37,615 nt of DNA from Planctomycetaceae bacterium (GTDB lineage Bacteria; Planctomycetota; Planctomycetia; Planctomycetales; Planctomycetaceae): the NCBI GenBank assembly GCA_021732415.1, contig JAKFVC010000267.1, positions 1-37,615 of the forward strand, read 5' to 3'. Positions 10,201 to 18,152 of the stretch are shown here, one piece after another. The first letter of the stretch is position 1; the number at the start of each line of letters is the position of its first letter. A model generated the notes under the pieces. The model worked only from the letters and a program-made list of their open reading frames with translations, did no database searches and was not told where the DNA came from. A program made the translations under genes and the position numbers.

Positions 10201-12394
10201 TGCCGCTCCGGAAGAACTTCCCTCCGCAACTCCGCAGAACCCTGTCCTTGCTGATCGTGAGCGTGCAGCAGCTGAGCTATGGCAGCAGCGTCTTGGTAGC
10301 GGAGCAACAAACGTTAACTTGCAGGGCGAGCCCACGTTCTTCGAACCATTCTCAAAGTTGCCTGACCAGCCTTTTTATCTGACTGAAGCGACAGGGCGGA
10401 ACGTCAAATTCCTGACGATCTCGGACCTTAAACATTTCGTCAACCTGACGGCTTTAAGGGCCTTTAGTCCTGGGGGAGAGGACATTGGCGTCAGGGCCAT
10501 TCCTTACCTCAAGCAAATGAAGGCACTCACTCGGTTGGATCTGACCAACTCCCGCATTCCGAGTTCCGCAGTCGCCGAGCTCCGCTTTATTCCGCACCTC
10601 ACCAATCTGGCAATTGCCGGAGACATGGTTGACGACGATTGGAAATTCCTGGATCAGATCAAGGTGTACCGACTTTTTCTATCCCGCTGTCAACCCATGT
10701 CGAAGGACTGGCAACGACTCCAGGAAGTCTCGCACTTGCGCCTGATTGAATTCCAGGACGACGTCGACATTGATGCCGCCGCACTCGCAGAATTCCAGCG
10801 ACGAAATCCTTTGTGTCAGGTGAAGCTGAGTCAACCAGAACCAAGAGTCGTCGGCGTGGATCCGGTCCGTGAGGCCGTTCGCCAACTCGCGGCAGGAAAT
10901 TCCGGGTTCAATATCATCTTCCCCGGAGTGCTCGGCCCCATCACGCAGAAGCTACTGGATGATCCGGCACCATTCGAAACACACATTATCCTCTTCAATC
11001 TTTCGAACGAGGATCCGACTCTTGCGCCAGATGCGTTAAGTCCACTGCGCGCGACTCCGTTTGCCGAACTACAGCTTCGTTCGCGGGGAGCCAGTGTTGA
11101 CAAGCTTCTGGCAGCGATGCCGGACGGTCTAGTGGGCAGACGTGTTAATATTTGTGACTGCAATTTGACCGATCAAGGGCTGCTGACTTTAAGCCGCATT
11201 TCGCGACCTAATACGCTAATCCTGTATAATACTCAAGTAACAGGTACAGGAATTAATGCTTTCCGTAAAGCACATCCGGATTGCCTATTGATAGGCAATT
11301 TCCCCACTTCCAGTACGGTCGCTGCCCCAGCAGATCGTGAACGTGCCGCAGCCGAGTTATGGCAGCAGCGCCTCGGTCGAGGCGTGTTGATGTATGCCGA
11401 ACAAGCCAACACGGTGTCATTCGATCCTTTCTCGAAGCTGCCCGACAAGCCATTTCATCTGTGTTTTGCCCAGGGCGAGGGGCTCAAGGAACTGACCAAC
11501 GCGGACCTGGAACAGCTCACCAATCTCGCCGATTTCAAATCCTTGTGTGCCTGGGGCGACAAAATCGATGCCGGAGCCATCCCCTATATCAAACAAATGC
11601 CGACGCTGATCGGGTTAGACTTGTCGAGGTCCCGCATCCCGAGTTCCGCAGTCGCTGAGCTAAGCGACCTGCCTCATCTTTCCAATCTGGTCCTTTCAGG
11701 AGAAATGATTGACGATCAGTGGAGATTCCTGCGGCAATTGAAATCGCCATACCGGCTCACGCTTACCAAATTTCAACCGACAGCAACAGACTGGCAACGT
11801 CTCCAGGAAGTTCCCCAATTGCGAGTGCTCCACTTCCACGACGACATTGATGTCGACCCCGTTGCGCTGGCCGAACTGCAGCGTCGAAATCCTTTATGCC
11901 AAGTTCTTGTCGGGTACCCGAAACGTCGATCGGTCGGCGTCGATCCCATGCGTGAGGCCGTCCGCGAACTCGCCAGTCGAAATATCGGATTGCAAATTCG
12001 AGTTGATCCTGCCATGTCGCGTGGTTCCACGGTGCAAGAGGTCCTGGATAATCCATCACCTTTCTATGTCGATATTCTCGAAATTCGACTTCCGAAAGAT
12101 CACCCAACTGTTAATCCAGAACTCTTCAAGCCGTTGCGCGCCATAACATACAACGAACTCCAATTTCGCTCAGAAAATGTCAGTGCAGACGATTTCGTGG
12201 CCGCACTTCCGGATGACTTGCGGGGCCAGTGCCTCAATTTCTCCGACACCGATCTCACCGATCAAGGACTTCTGCGATTGAGCCGCATTTCACGGCCAAT
12301 TCGATTAATTGTCAATAACACGAAGGTCACCCGCGAGGGAATCAACGCCTATCGCAAAGCCGATCCACACTGCCGGATCTGGAATAGTTTGTAG
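7253..12394 (+). CDS. Membrane Ser/Thr protein kinase with three tandem LRR-like modules
   Basis: 1713 residues from a GTG; ATGs at 7322 or 7355 are plausible shorter starts. Kinase domain about 140-410: GEGGFG loop 147-152, VALK with Lys169, HRDIKPSN 261-268 with catalytic Asp263, DLGLA from Asp287 in place of DFG, and APEQ at 318-321. All key catalytic residues are present, so it should be active. One membrane span lies at about 478-499, followed by a TPRGELIVQSD beta-rich segment often seen after the span in planctomycete kinases. The rest is three copies of one module, starting with Asp-Arg-(Asp/Glu)-Arg at 615, 1001 and 1361. Each has LRR-like repeats, an RRNPLCQV-type stretch, a VDPxREAVR segment and a closing DLTDxGL block. 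The kinase is probably cytoplasmic and the modules outside. The upstream sigma factor is the likely target. Confidence 0.93.
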   Translation: MALAHCINSRGVNCPRSDWTSVRMNRMQAARVLTMPAQIDFECLIETLAEHDETFSRPDETSDSSILEIKAELQLLEASLRRSDPADPFGEESACNEALNIVEAIGRNPSFTTRQQLAEDPLPSSDESTVLPLGGVLGQYRLLQKLGEGGFGTVYKALHSRLDKIVALKVLTASRLRDPHAVDRFDREMRAVGKLHHINIVAAHDAGEIDGMHYLVMELVDGIDLSKLVKQHGRLPIGAACELIRQAAVGLQHVHEHGLVHRDIKPSNLMLTLPQNHDDAPAVKLLDLGLALLDESHLEHVGELTATGQVMGTLEYMAPEQGSDTHTVDIRADIYSLGATLYKLLTGRAPFSSDQYRTPMKLLMALATQDPPPLTDRCAEISPELEAIVRRMLAKNPDDRYSTPRELAEALAPFSHPADVQALVEFLAKAADEEVIDVNAPEFIGTLSTSRLGSPVSVASDAGHSTRRPAGRWRPAKLALAIMACGMLVAAAIYVIQIQTPRGELIVQSDYAGIIVKVKRDGLEVDHGWSLLKGKDNKQLIRTGQIEIELPAELTGEYTVTPNRVTLTRERQEIVRIERKATPATPIGERELPHRTPPTEFSNAPKPDDPANSVDRDRVAAQHWISRGGGGKVVLKSNGKTLSISRDTRLPVVPFEFRAASDSIPDMVSEDLEPLIGLTGLQSVVVEGSMVDARAIRFMSKIPNLRKIRFTNNQIWTSELGELRELSFLHEIHIGYRQVDDDWKFIRELSHLRSLEIAKYTEPSMADFQKWSEFPQLRSIRLDCSITEAMSVKVQERNPRCRVVGRWVDPDSKNGDPPRTNRIYGAIGIDPIRTAAKVLLPLGFRFSTADRWDSSHELTLAYAKDLRSIDAFNVYTVLVPQHVPFREQDLSVLAHFSFIRLNAAHLPQADIFAKVLPLSLAVEEINFSNSDLTDEGLRHIQRIESFPMLNVQGTRVTRTGIESFKRARPACQLISNFSPPSVAAAPEELPSATPQNPVLADRERAAAELWQQRLGSGATNVNLQGEPTFFEPFSKLPDQPFYLTEATGRNVKFLTISDLKHFVNLTALRAFSPGGEDIGVRAIPYLKQMKALTRLDLTNSRIPSSAVAELRFIPHLTNLAIAGDMVDDDWKFLDQIKVYRLFLSRCQPMSKDWQRLQEVSHLRLIEFQDDVDIDAAALAEFQRRNPLCQVKLSQPEPRVVGVDPVREAVRQLAAGNSGFNIIFPGVLGPITQKLLDDPAPFETHIILFNLSNEDPTLAPDALSPLRATPFAELQLRSRGASVDKLLAAMPDGLVGRRVNICDCNLTDQGLLTLSRISRPNTLILYNTQVTGTGINAFRKAHPDCLLIGNFPTSSTVAAPADRERAAAELWQQRLGRGVLMYAEQANTVSFDPFSKLPDKPFHLCFAQGEGLKELTNADLEQLTNLADFKSLCAWGDKIDAGAIPYIKQMPTLIGLDLSRSRIPSSAVAELSDLPHLSNLVLSGEMIDDQWRFLRQLKSPYRLTLTKFQPTATDWQRLQEVPQLRVLHFHDDIDVDPVALAELQRRNPLCQVLVGYPKRRSVGVDPMREAVRELASRNIGLQIRVDPAMSRGSTVQEVLDNPSPFYVDILEIRLPKDHPTVNPELFKPLRAITYNELQFRSENVSADDFVAALPDDLRGQCLNFSDTDLTDQGLLRLSRISRPIRLIVNNTKVTREGINAYRKADPHCRIWNSL

Positions 12395-12582
12395 CTCTTC
12401 ACGCGCACGATTGAATGGGCGATCCATCCCAGTCACACGCGACTTGTATGAGTGGCGCCGGTCAATGACAAAAGCCAGGTGTCTGGAGGCAAAGCTCACC
12501 AGCGCTCTGGTCATTCGGCGGAATCTATAACGTAACGGCGCATTAAGCTGTTGAGTTGATGCGTCATCCTGTCGTATCGCTA

Positions 12583-12598
12583 GGTGGCGCGCGCCACC
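12583..12598. repeat. 16-bp perfect palindrome
   Basis: GGTGGCGCGCGCCACC is a perfect palindrome in the 290-base gap between the kinase gene and the first small membrane protein. It could be a dimeric regulator site or a DNA structural element. It has no loop, so a strong RNA hairpin is less likely. Nothing else in this gap is recognisable. Confidence 0.6.
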
Positions 12599-12684
12599 AT
12601 GAGTCGTCGTAGCCCCATGGATTGACATGCGCGGCCACGGCATTCTCCATAGCGCGCCAACACACTCTCTATTGTGAGGTCAAT

Positions 12685-12909
12685 ATGCTAAGACCGTTCG
12701 CATCGTTGCTCACGAATATCCTATTCATGGTTGTGCTGATCGCTGCACTAACCTGGGCAATGCGCGAGATCTCGCAATTCGATATCTCCGCGAATGGGGA
12801 GTCAATGAAAATCTATACGCAGCGAGGCGCAATCGTGATTCCACACTATCCACACATCCGCGAACACGAGGAAGACATGCGACGCCGTGGAATCAAGCTG
12901 TATCGATAA
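12685..12909 (+). CDS. Small single-span membrane protein A
   Basis: 74 residues, not recognised. The start is the ATG at 12685, preceded by GAGGT at a five-base spacing; an upstream in-frame start at 12622 has no such site. One hydrophobic segment lies at about 5-26 (ASLLTNILFMVVLIAALTWAM), followed by QFD and a charged C-terminus rich in Arg, His and Glu. It is clearly homologous to the protein encoded next (19 of the first 48 residues identical, with MLxP, LxxL, MxxLIxAL, W and QFD shared). The pair follows the sigma-kinase genes on the same strand, with 290 bases between. A role as a small partner of the membrane kinase is possible but only from position. Confidence 0.72.
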   Translation: MLRPFASLLTNILFMVVLIAALTWAMREISQFDISANGESMKIYTQRGAIVIPHYPHIREHEEDMRRRGIKLYR

Positions 12910-12932
12910 TAAGTCAAGTCCGTGGAGTTCTC

Positions 12933-13151
12933 ATGCTGAAGCCTCTCGTATCAGTGCTCAGGAGCGTTCTGTTGATGGCCGGATTGATCATGGCTCTTGG
13001 GTGGTTAACTAACCGGGTTGTCCAGTTCGATAGTGACGTCGCTGGTCCGGCAATGAGCATCATTCCGCGGAAGGGCGAAATGGCGGAACGTCAGCGGTAC
13101 CGCCAGCGCCAGGCAGAACTGCGAAGGCAGAAACACAAGCTGAGTCATTAG
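12933..13151 (+). CDS. Small single-span membrane protein B, paralogue of A
   Basis: 72 residues, not recognised. The ATG at 12933 has GGAG at a suitable spacing, and the gap to the previous gene is only 23 bases, so the two are probably co-transcribed. A hydrophobic segment at about 5-26 is followed by QFDSD and a very basic tail (many Arg, Lys and Gln; RQRYRQRQAELRRQKHK). It aligns without gaps to protein A over the first 48 residues, which supports both as real genes and points to tandem duplication. The tails differ: A is mixed acidic/basic, B is strongly basic. Confidence 0.72.
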   Translation: MLKPLVSVLRSVLLMAGLIMALGWLTNRVVQFDSDVAGPAMSIIPRKGEMAERQRYRQRQAELRRQKHKLSH

Positions 13152-13178
13152 GACCCAAACGAAATCTGCGTGTTGCGA

Positions 13179-14579
13179 TCACTCTTTCGGTACGCGCTTC
13201 AGCAACTCCGCAGGCTGACAAACAAGCCCACTCCGGATCACGTTCTCGATCTTGCGTGTGTTCCGAATGTCATCTAAAGGATTCGCCGTCAGCAAGATGA
13301 TGTCGGCGTATTTGCCAGCCTGAATTGAACCAAGGTATTCTTGCTGTTTGAGAGCCGCAGCATTGTGCAGTGTGGCCGCCTTCAAAGCTGCCGCTGGGGG
13401 CAGGCCCGATTCGACCAGCATTTCGAGCTCCTGATGCATGGAAAATCCCGGCACACACTGCGGTTCGGGAGAGTCCGTGCCGACCAGCAACGGAACGCCC
13501 GCCTTATAAAGTTTGCCCGTTAGCTCCTGGAACTTCGCGAATTCGCGGCGACGATCTTCGAGTGCTCCGCCTTGCGGGCAACCGGTCCGTTTTAAATAGA
13601 CGGGCCAGAAGTCTCGCAATCTTTTGGGTACTAGCGCGTTGTCAGGGTGATCTTTAACCTCGGGAACATCGGGCAACAGGATCATGTTGCGAAAAACGGC
13701 CAGCGTGGGATCGACGTACGTCTTGCGTTGCGCCAGATCGGCGACAAGTGCCTCGCACAGCGGATTGGACAGGTCGAGACGTCCGCGGTATCCCGGTTCT
13801 CGTTTGACATCACCGGGGATGACGTAGTTGTATACGGACCAAATGTGCTCTAAACAATCGATGCCGTCCTCGACCGCGTGCTGTGCGGAATAGTTTCCCA
13901 GATGAGCGGTGATAAACAATCCACGGCGATGCCCCTCGTCGATGATCGCCTTGCCGACTGGTCGCCCCGTACCCGCGTAAATCTTAACCGTGCTGATATT
14001 CCAGCGTTGCAGGTCGTCCAGGATCGCTGGGACCTGTGCCGGATCGGTGATGCCACGTCCGATGTCGCGGTGGATAGGAGGGTCCCCGTCGAGCAATGGA
14101 CTGCACGTAAAGACTCGCGGAGAGGATTCAGGATGAGCCATGGCCCAGCGGGCGACCAGCGTCGCCGCGACGATCTCTTCACCTGTGCTGCGAATTGAGG
14201 TGACTCCGGCGGCCAAGTAGAGCGGGAGGACTTCATCGCCGGTCATCCGCGCATAATCCAGGACATGGACGCTATGGGTATGCGCATCGATCAAACCGGG
14301 CAGAGCAAATTTTCCTCGGCCATCGATCCGTGTGGCGCCTTCGGGAATCTCCACCTTCTCGTCGGCGGCCGTCACCGACACAATTTTGTCGCCCCGGATC
14401 ACAATCGTGCGAGGAGTGAGCATCGTGCTGGATTCGGGGTCGAATACCGAGCAACCTTCAATCACCACGGCAGACGGAGTCTCTGCGGCCCATGTCGTTG
14501 TCGGGGAGGTCAGAACGACAACTCCCACGATGCCCCAGACGATACGAGATGCCGTCGTGCAACGTACTGTCGAAATCAC
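13179..14579 (-). CDS. Secreted metal-dependent amidohydrolase (imidazolonepropionase/prolidase-like)
   Basis: 466 residues from a GTG at 14579, chosen because GGAGA lies seven bases upstream and because it gives a clean signal peptide (hydrophobic IVWGIVGVVVL, cleavage near WAAE). An ATG at 14666 would add 29 residues without a visible ribosome site. The fold is a urease-superfamily TIM barrel. Metal ligands fit the two-metal pattern: His100 and His102 in DAHTH, Lys199 in VKIYAG (the position that is usually carboxylated), His226 in TAHLG, His245 in EHIW, and Asp369 in GTDSP. Family members hydrolyse cyclic amides or dipeptides; the substrate here is unknown. It is divergent from the GntR gene and could be under its control. 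Confidence 0.9.
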   Translation of the reverse strand: MISTVRCTTASRIVWGIVGVVVLTSPTTTWAAETPSAVVIEGCSVFDPESSTMLTPRTIVIRGDKIVSVTAADEKVEIPEGATRIDGRGKFALPGLIDAHTHSVHVLDYARMTGDEVLPLYLAAGVTSIRSTGEEIVAATLVARWAMAHPESSPRVFTCSPLLDGDPPIHRDIGRGITDPAQVPAILDDLQRWNISTVKIYAGTGRPVGKAIIDEGHRRGLFITAHLGNYSAQHAVEDGIDCLEHIWSVYNYVIPGDVKREPGYRGRLDLSNPLCEALVADLAQRKTYVDPTLAVFRNMILLPDVPEVKDHPDNALVPKRLRDFWPVYLKRTGCPQGGALEDRRREFAKFQELTGKLYKAGVPLLVGTDSPEPQCVPGFSMHQELEMLVESGLPPAAALKAATLHNAAALKQQEYLGSIQAGKYADIILLTANPLDDIRNTRKIENVIRSGLVCQPAELLKRVPKE

Positions 14580-14741
14580 GGTGATTCTCCGCGCAAGGCA
14601 TTCCCGAGTCGAATAAAGGACTACTGATCGGTGTGTAGAATCGCACATCGCACGACTTATTGCCATCTTGGCGACGGTGAAGGGTTATGCGGCTTGGGTA
14701 GGGTCTCAATTTGCTGACGTCGGATCCACGTTCTCCGTTTC

Positions 14742-14771
14742 TTGACACTCGCTTCCGTTCCGCAGTAACAT
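14742..14771 (+). promoter_or_regulatory. Candidate promoter of the GntR-led gene set
   Basis: TTGACA (14742-14747) and TAACAT (14766-14771) are 18 bases apart, and the -10 ends 60 bases before the ATG at 14832. The -35 is a perfect consensus match. A palindrome overlaps the -10, as expected for repression. This is a pattern-based call. Confidence 0.5.
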
Positions 14772-14780
14772 GTCAGACAT
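14770..14780. promoter_or_regulatory. Candidate GntR operator ATGTCAGACAT
   Basis: An 11-base palindrome with one central unpaired base. Its core GTCAGAC fits the GT-N3-AC form found in operators of FadR-subfamily GntR regulators, the class encoded 52 bases downstream. It overlaps the candidate -10, so binding would block transcription. The outer bases are A and T rather than the T and A of some characterised sites. Confidence 0.45.
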
Positions 14781-14831
14781 CTAACACGTTGAAAGGTTTC
14801 GCTCACTGTTTCCGCTGTTGGTCGGGTCGCT

Positions 14832-15596
14832 ATGCGCTTAAAGCCAATTCCACGTCGGTCGACGGTCGATCAAGTTGTCGATCGGATCCTGGCTGTCATT
14901 AAACAGCAGAATCTCCAGCCAGGCATGCGATTGCCCGGCGAATTGGAATTGGTCGAACAACTGCAGGTCAGCCGCCCCGCCCTGCGAGAAGCACTGGCGC
15001 GACTCGACAGCATGGGCCTGGTCAGTATTCAACGCGGCCGGGGAACTTTCGTCAGCGATCGAACCAGTCTCGTCAATTGCGTGCAACTCGTTCGCAGTGC
15101 CTTGACGATCTCCCCCCGCGAATTACTCATGTATGCCGAATTGCGATCGGCGATTGAGGTCCAGGCAGTCCGGCAAGCGGCCGAGCGAGCCACCCCCGAC
15201 GACATCGAGATGCTGGAAGAACTGCTGCGGGAATTGAACGACTTCGACCGTCCCTACGAACAGGCGCTCGAGGTCGACTTTCGCTTTCATCGCAAGCTCG
15301 TCGATATTGCCGGCAACGAGTTGATGCAGAATGTGATGGAGGTCATCTACGAATTCGTTCTGGTTCAAATGGCCCGCACGACTCCGGCGCCGCGTGATAA
15401 CGAGTTGGGGCACCGACTGCATAACGAGATTGTCGCGGCCATCCGCCTGCATGACCCTGATGCCGCCGAACGGGCGATGCGGGCTCATATGCAGGCCGTG
15501 TTGAGTCGACTTAAGATCGGGATCGTGGCCGACGCTGCTTGCGTCGGTGCGGACGCTGGCAGCGTCCGCCACGGGGGGGCAAATGCTCGCCACTAA
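14832..15596 (+). CDS. GntR family regulator, FadR subfamily (FCD domain)
   Basis: 254 residues. A winged helix-turn-helix lies at about 10-76, with SRPALREALARLDSMGLV (47-64) as recognition helix region and QRGRGTFV as the wing. The FCD ligand domain spans about 95-228; its usual metal ligands are present as Asp149, His153, His197 and His219, so a metal-bound carboxylate effector such as a sugar acid or 2-hydroxy acid is likely by family analogy. The last ~24 residues (from about 231) are encoded by a palindromic repeat and are probably not part of the fold. The gene overlaps the start of the next, a PSCyt gene, suggesting an operon. A palindrome in its promoter suggests autoregulation. Confidence 0.93.
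   Translation: MRLKPIPRRSTVDQVVDRILAVIKQQNLQPGMRLPGELELVEQLQVSRPALREALARLDSMGLVSIQRGRGTFVSDRTSLVNCVQLVRSALTISPRELLMYAELRSAIEVQAVRQAAERATPDDIEMLEELLRELNDFDRPYEQALEVDFRFHRKLVDIAGNELMQNVMEVIYEFVLVQMARTTPAPRDNELGHRLHNEIVAAIRLHDPDAAERAMRAHMQAVLSRLKIGIVADAACVGADAGSVRHGGANARH
15525..15572. repeat. Palindromic repeat embedded in the 3' end of the GntR gene
   Basis: Two units of the CCGACGCTAGCAGCGTCGG family in tandem: 15529-15547 (one difference from the reverse complement of the core) and 15550-15568 (three differences). In the second unit, positions 2 and 18 have both changed, C to G and G to C, keeping the base pair. The repeat encodes the regulator's C-terminal tail and lies just before the likely start of the next gene at 15583. 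Confidence 0.8.
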
Positions 15597-18126
15597 ACTT
15601 CTCTCACTAGCGACCCCAGCCATGCTACTTAAACTGCAATCTTGCTTGCTTGTGGGATGTGTGCTCGTCGCGATGACCGGCCAAGTCCAGGCAAACGATG
15701 ATGAAGCGTTCTTCGAATCGAAGATCCGGCCGGTGCTGGTCGAGCACTGCTACGAGTGTCACTCCAGCAAAACCAAAGTCCCCAAGGGAGGCCTCCGGGT
15801 CGATAGCCGCGCCGCATTGTTGCGTGGGGGCGATAGCGGCCCGGCACTGGTGCCCGGCAAACCGGACGAAAGCCTGATCGTCAAGGCGATGAATTATGCG
15901 GATTCCGCCGTCGAAATGCCCCCGAAAGCGAAACTGGCCGATCCGGTGCTGGCAGACTTTCGACTCTGGGTGGCCAGAGGAGCGGTCGATCCGCGTAACG
16001 AGGTTCCACTCGTGGCTCAGCCGGCTGGCACGGACCCGACCAAGGGCCGAGATTTCTGGGCCTTTCAAGTGCCGAAGTCACATCCAGTCCCCGCTGTGAA
16101 GGATTCCCACTGGCCGCACACGGACGTTGATCATTTTCTACTCGCCAAGCTGGAATCGAAAGGACTGAAGCCGGTTCCCGATGCCGACCGTTATACATGG
16201 CTGCGACGCGTTTCCATCGATCTGACCGGCCTTCCGCCGACCCCCGAGCAAATCACCGAGTACATCGCGGACACAACGCCCCAGGCCAACGAACGCGTCG
16301 TCGATCGACTGCTGGCGTCGGCAGCATTCGGAGAACGTTGGGCGCGGCACTGGCTGGATCTGACTGGCTATGCGGATCAGATTGGGACGGCCAACGATCT
16401 CTTCGCCGAGCACGCCTGGAAATATCGCGACTACACGATTGCAGCGTTCAATACAGACAAGCCGTTTGATCAATTCATTCGAGAGCAAATTGCCGGGGAT
16501 CTGCTGCCTTATAAAACAGTGGAAGAACGTGCCTCGAACTTGATTGCAACCGGCTTCCTGTTGCTGGGCGATCTCACAGTTGTCGAAGCCGATAAAGCCA
16601 AGCTGCGGATCGATGTCGTTGATCAGCAGATCGACAAAGTGAGTAAGGCGTTCCTCGGGCTGACGGTGAGTTGTGCCCGCTGCCACGATCATAAGTTCGA
16701 TCCGATTTCACAGCGCGATTATTATGCGCTGGGCGGAATCTTTAATAGCACGGAATCGGTCCATAAAGTCGAGTGGGGCGTCTGGAGTTGGCCCGTCATC
16801 GCTGAGCTGCCAGAAACGGACCCTCAACGCGCCGAGCGTGCAACCAAACTCGCCCAGCAGCAGCAACGGATCGAACAACTGAAGGCCGAACGCGAGCAGG
16901 CCAAGCAGCGAAAGACTGTTGTTGCCACGGCCCTAAATGCGAAAGATGAAGAGGAGCCCGATCAGCCGACTCGCGAACGACTGGAAGCAGAACAAAAGGA
17001 GTTGGATGCCCGGATCAGGGGACTCGACACACAGATTCCGCATGCCGAGTTCTTCGCCCCCGCGGTGCCGGCAGCGTTCGCCGTACACGATTATCCTCAA
17101 CCCGCCGACATGCAGATCACCATTCGCGGGAACGCACATGCGTTGGGAGAAGCGGTGCCGCGCGGGGTCGTGCAGATCATGTCGCCCAAGCCGGTCACCA
17201 TTCCCGCCAACGAAAGTGGTCGCCGTCAACTCGCCGATTGGCTCATCAGTCCCGACAATGCTTTGACCGCCCGTGTCACGGTCAATCGCATCTGGCAGAA
17301 GCTCTTCGGCGAGGGGCTGGTGCGATCGGTTGATTACTTTGGAGTGCGTGGCGAACTCCCTTCGCACCCCGAGTTACTCGACTATCTGGCAACCCGGTTT
17401 GTTGCCGATGGCTGGTCGCAGAAGCGTCTCATTCGCAATCTGGTCCTCAGCCGGACATACCAATTGAGCAGTTCTCATAATGCCGCCGAAAACGCGGTTG
17501 ACCCCGACAATCGTTTGCTGTGGCGAATGAATCGCCGGCGCCTGGATGCTGAATCACTGCGCGACTCATTGCTCGCCACTTCGGGTCAGTTGATGACGTC
17601 GGCCGGTGGACCGGGTCTTCCCTTAGAGTATCCTGAAAACACCGGCGGCCTCTCCAAAGGTGGCGTCAATCCCCCCAACTTCCGACTCAACAAATTCCGG
17701 CCCGAGCAGGAGTTTGTGCGGACGATTTATCTGCCAATCATTCGCTCGGCGCCCCAGGCGGGACCAGCCGAGGTTCGCAATGTGTTTGACTTCACGCTGC
17801 CCGCGGAATTCGCCGGTCAACGCTCGGTGACCACGGTACCGACGCAAGCCTTGTTCCTAATGAATGCCAACGTCTTAAAGCAACGAGCCCGCGAACTGGC
17901 CCAAAAGGTCTTGTCTGTACCCGACGACGCGGCGCGGCTGGAGTCACTTTGGCTCCGTGTATTAAACCGCCCCATCACCGACACCGAACGTGCCGAATCT
18001 GTCGCGTTCCTGAATGATTTGCGTACGCTAGAACCAGGAACTGAAGCGGCGGCGACGGACCTCAAGGTCTGGTCGGAGCTGTGTCATGCGTTGCTGGCTT
18101 CTAATGAGTTTCTAGTGAGGATGTGA
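15583..18126 (+). CDS. PSCyt1/DUF1549/DUF1553 protein with coiled-coil insert (pair 2)
   Basis: 847 residues from the ATG at 15583, which follows a G-run; it overlaps the GntR gene by 14 bases. An ATG at 15622 would place the signal peptide (LLVGCVLVAMTGQVQA) at the very start and is a good alternative. Domains in order: PSCyt1 (CYECH at 56-60), PSCyt2/DUF1549 ([22 protein letters not shown] from 364), a charged Gln/Glu/Lys-rich coiled-coil stretch at about 410-480, and PSD1/DUF1553 ([22 protein letters not shown]) to the end. In pairs 1 and 4 the corresponding position holds a beta-rich domain instead. The DUF1501 partner follows at 18258. A periplasmic or surface redox protein is inferred from the signal and haem motifs. 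Confidence 0.94.
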   Translation: MLATKLLSLATPAMLLKLQSCLLVGCVLVAMTGQVQANDDEAFFESKIRPVLVEHCYECHSSKTKVPKGGLRVDSRAALLRGGDSGPALVPGKPDESLIVKAMNYADSAVEMPPKAKLADPVLADFRLWVARGAVDPRNEVPLVAQPAGTDPTKGRDFWAFQVPKSHPVPAVKDSHWPHTDVDHFLLAKLESKGLKPVPDADRYTWLRRVSIDLTGLPPTPEQITEYIADTTPQANERVVDRLLASAAFGERWARHWLDLTGYADQIGTANDLFAEHAWKYRDYTIAAFNTDKPFDQFIREQIAGDLLPYKTVEERASNLIATGFLLLGDLTVVEADKAKLRIDVVDQQIDKVSKAFLGLTVSCARCHDHKFDPISQRDYYALGGIFNSTESVHKVEWGVWSWPVIAELPETDPQRAERATKLAQQQQRIEQLKAEREQAKQRKTVVATALNAKDEEEPDQPTRERLEAEQKELDARIRGLDTQIPHAEFFAPAVPAAFAVHDYPQPADMQITIRGNAHALGEAVPRGVVQIMSPKPVTIPANESGRRQLADWLISPDNALTARVTVNRIWQKLFGEGLVRSVDYFGVRGELPSHPELLDYLATRFVADGWSQKRLIRNLVLSRTYQLSSSHNAAENAVDPDNRLLWRMNRRRLDAESLRDSLLATSGQLMTSAGGPGLPLEYPENTGGLSKGGVNPPNFRLNKFRPEQEFVRTIYLPIIRSAPQAGPAEVRNVFDFTLPAEFAGQRSVTTVPTQALFLMNANVLKQRARELAQKVLSVPDDAARLESLWLRVLNRPITDTERAESVAFLNDLRTLEPGTEAAATDLKVWSELCHALLASNEFLVRM

Positions 18127-18152
18127 TGACTTGTTAAGAAACCGACTTAGGA

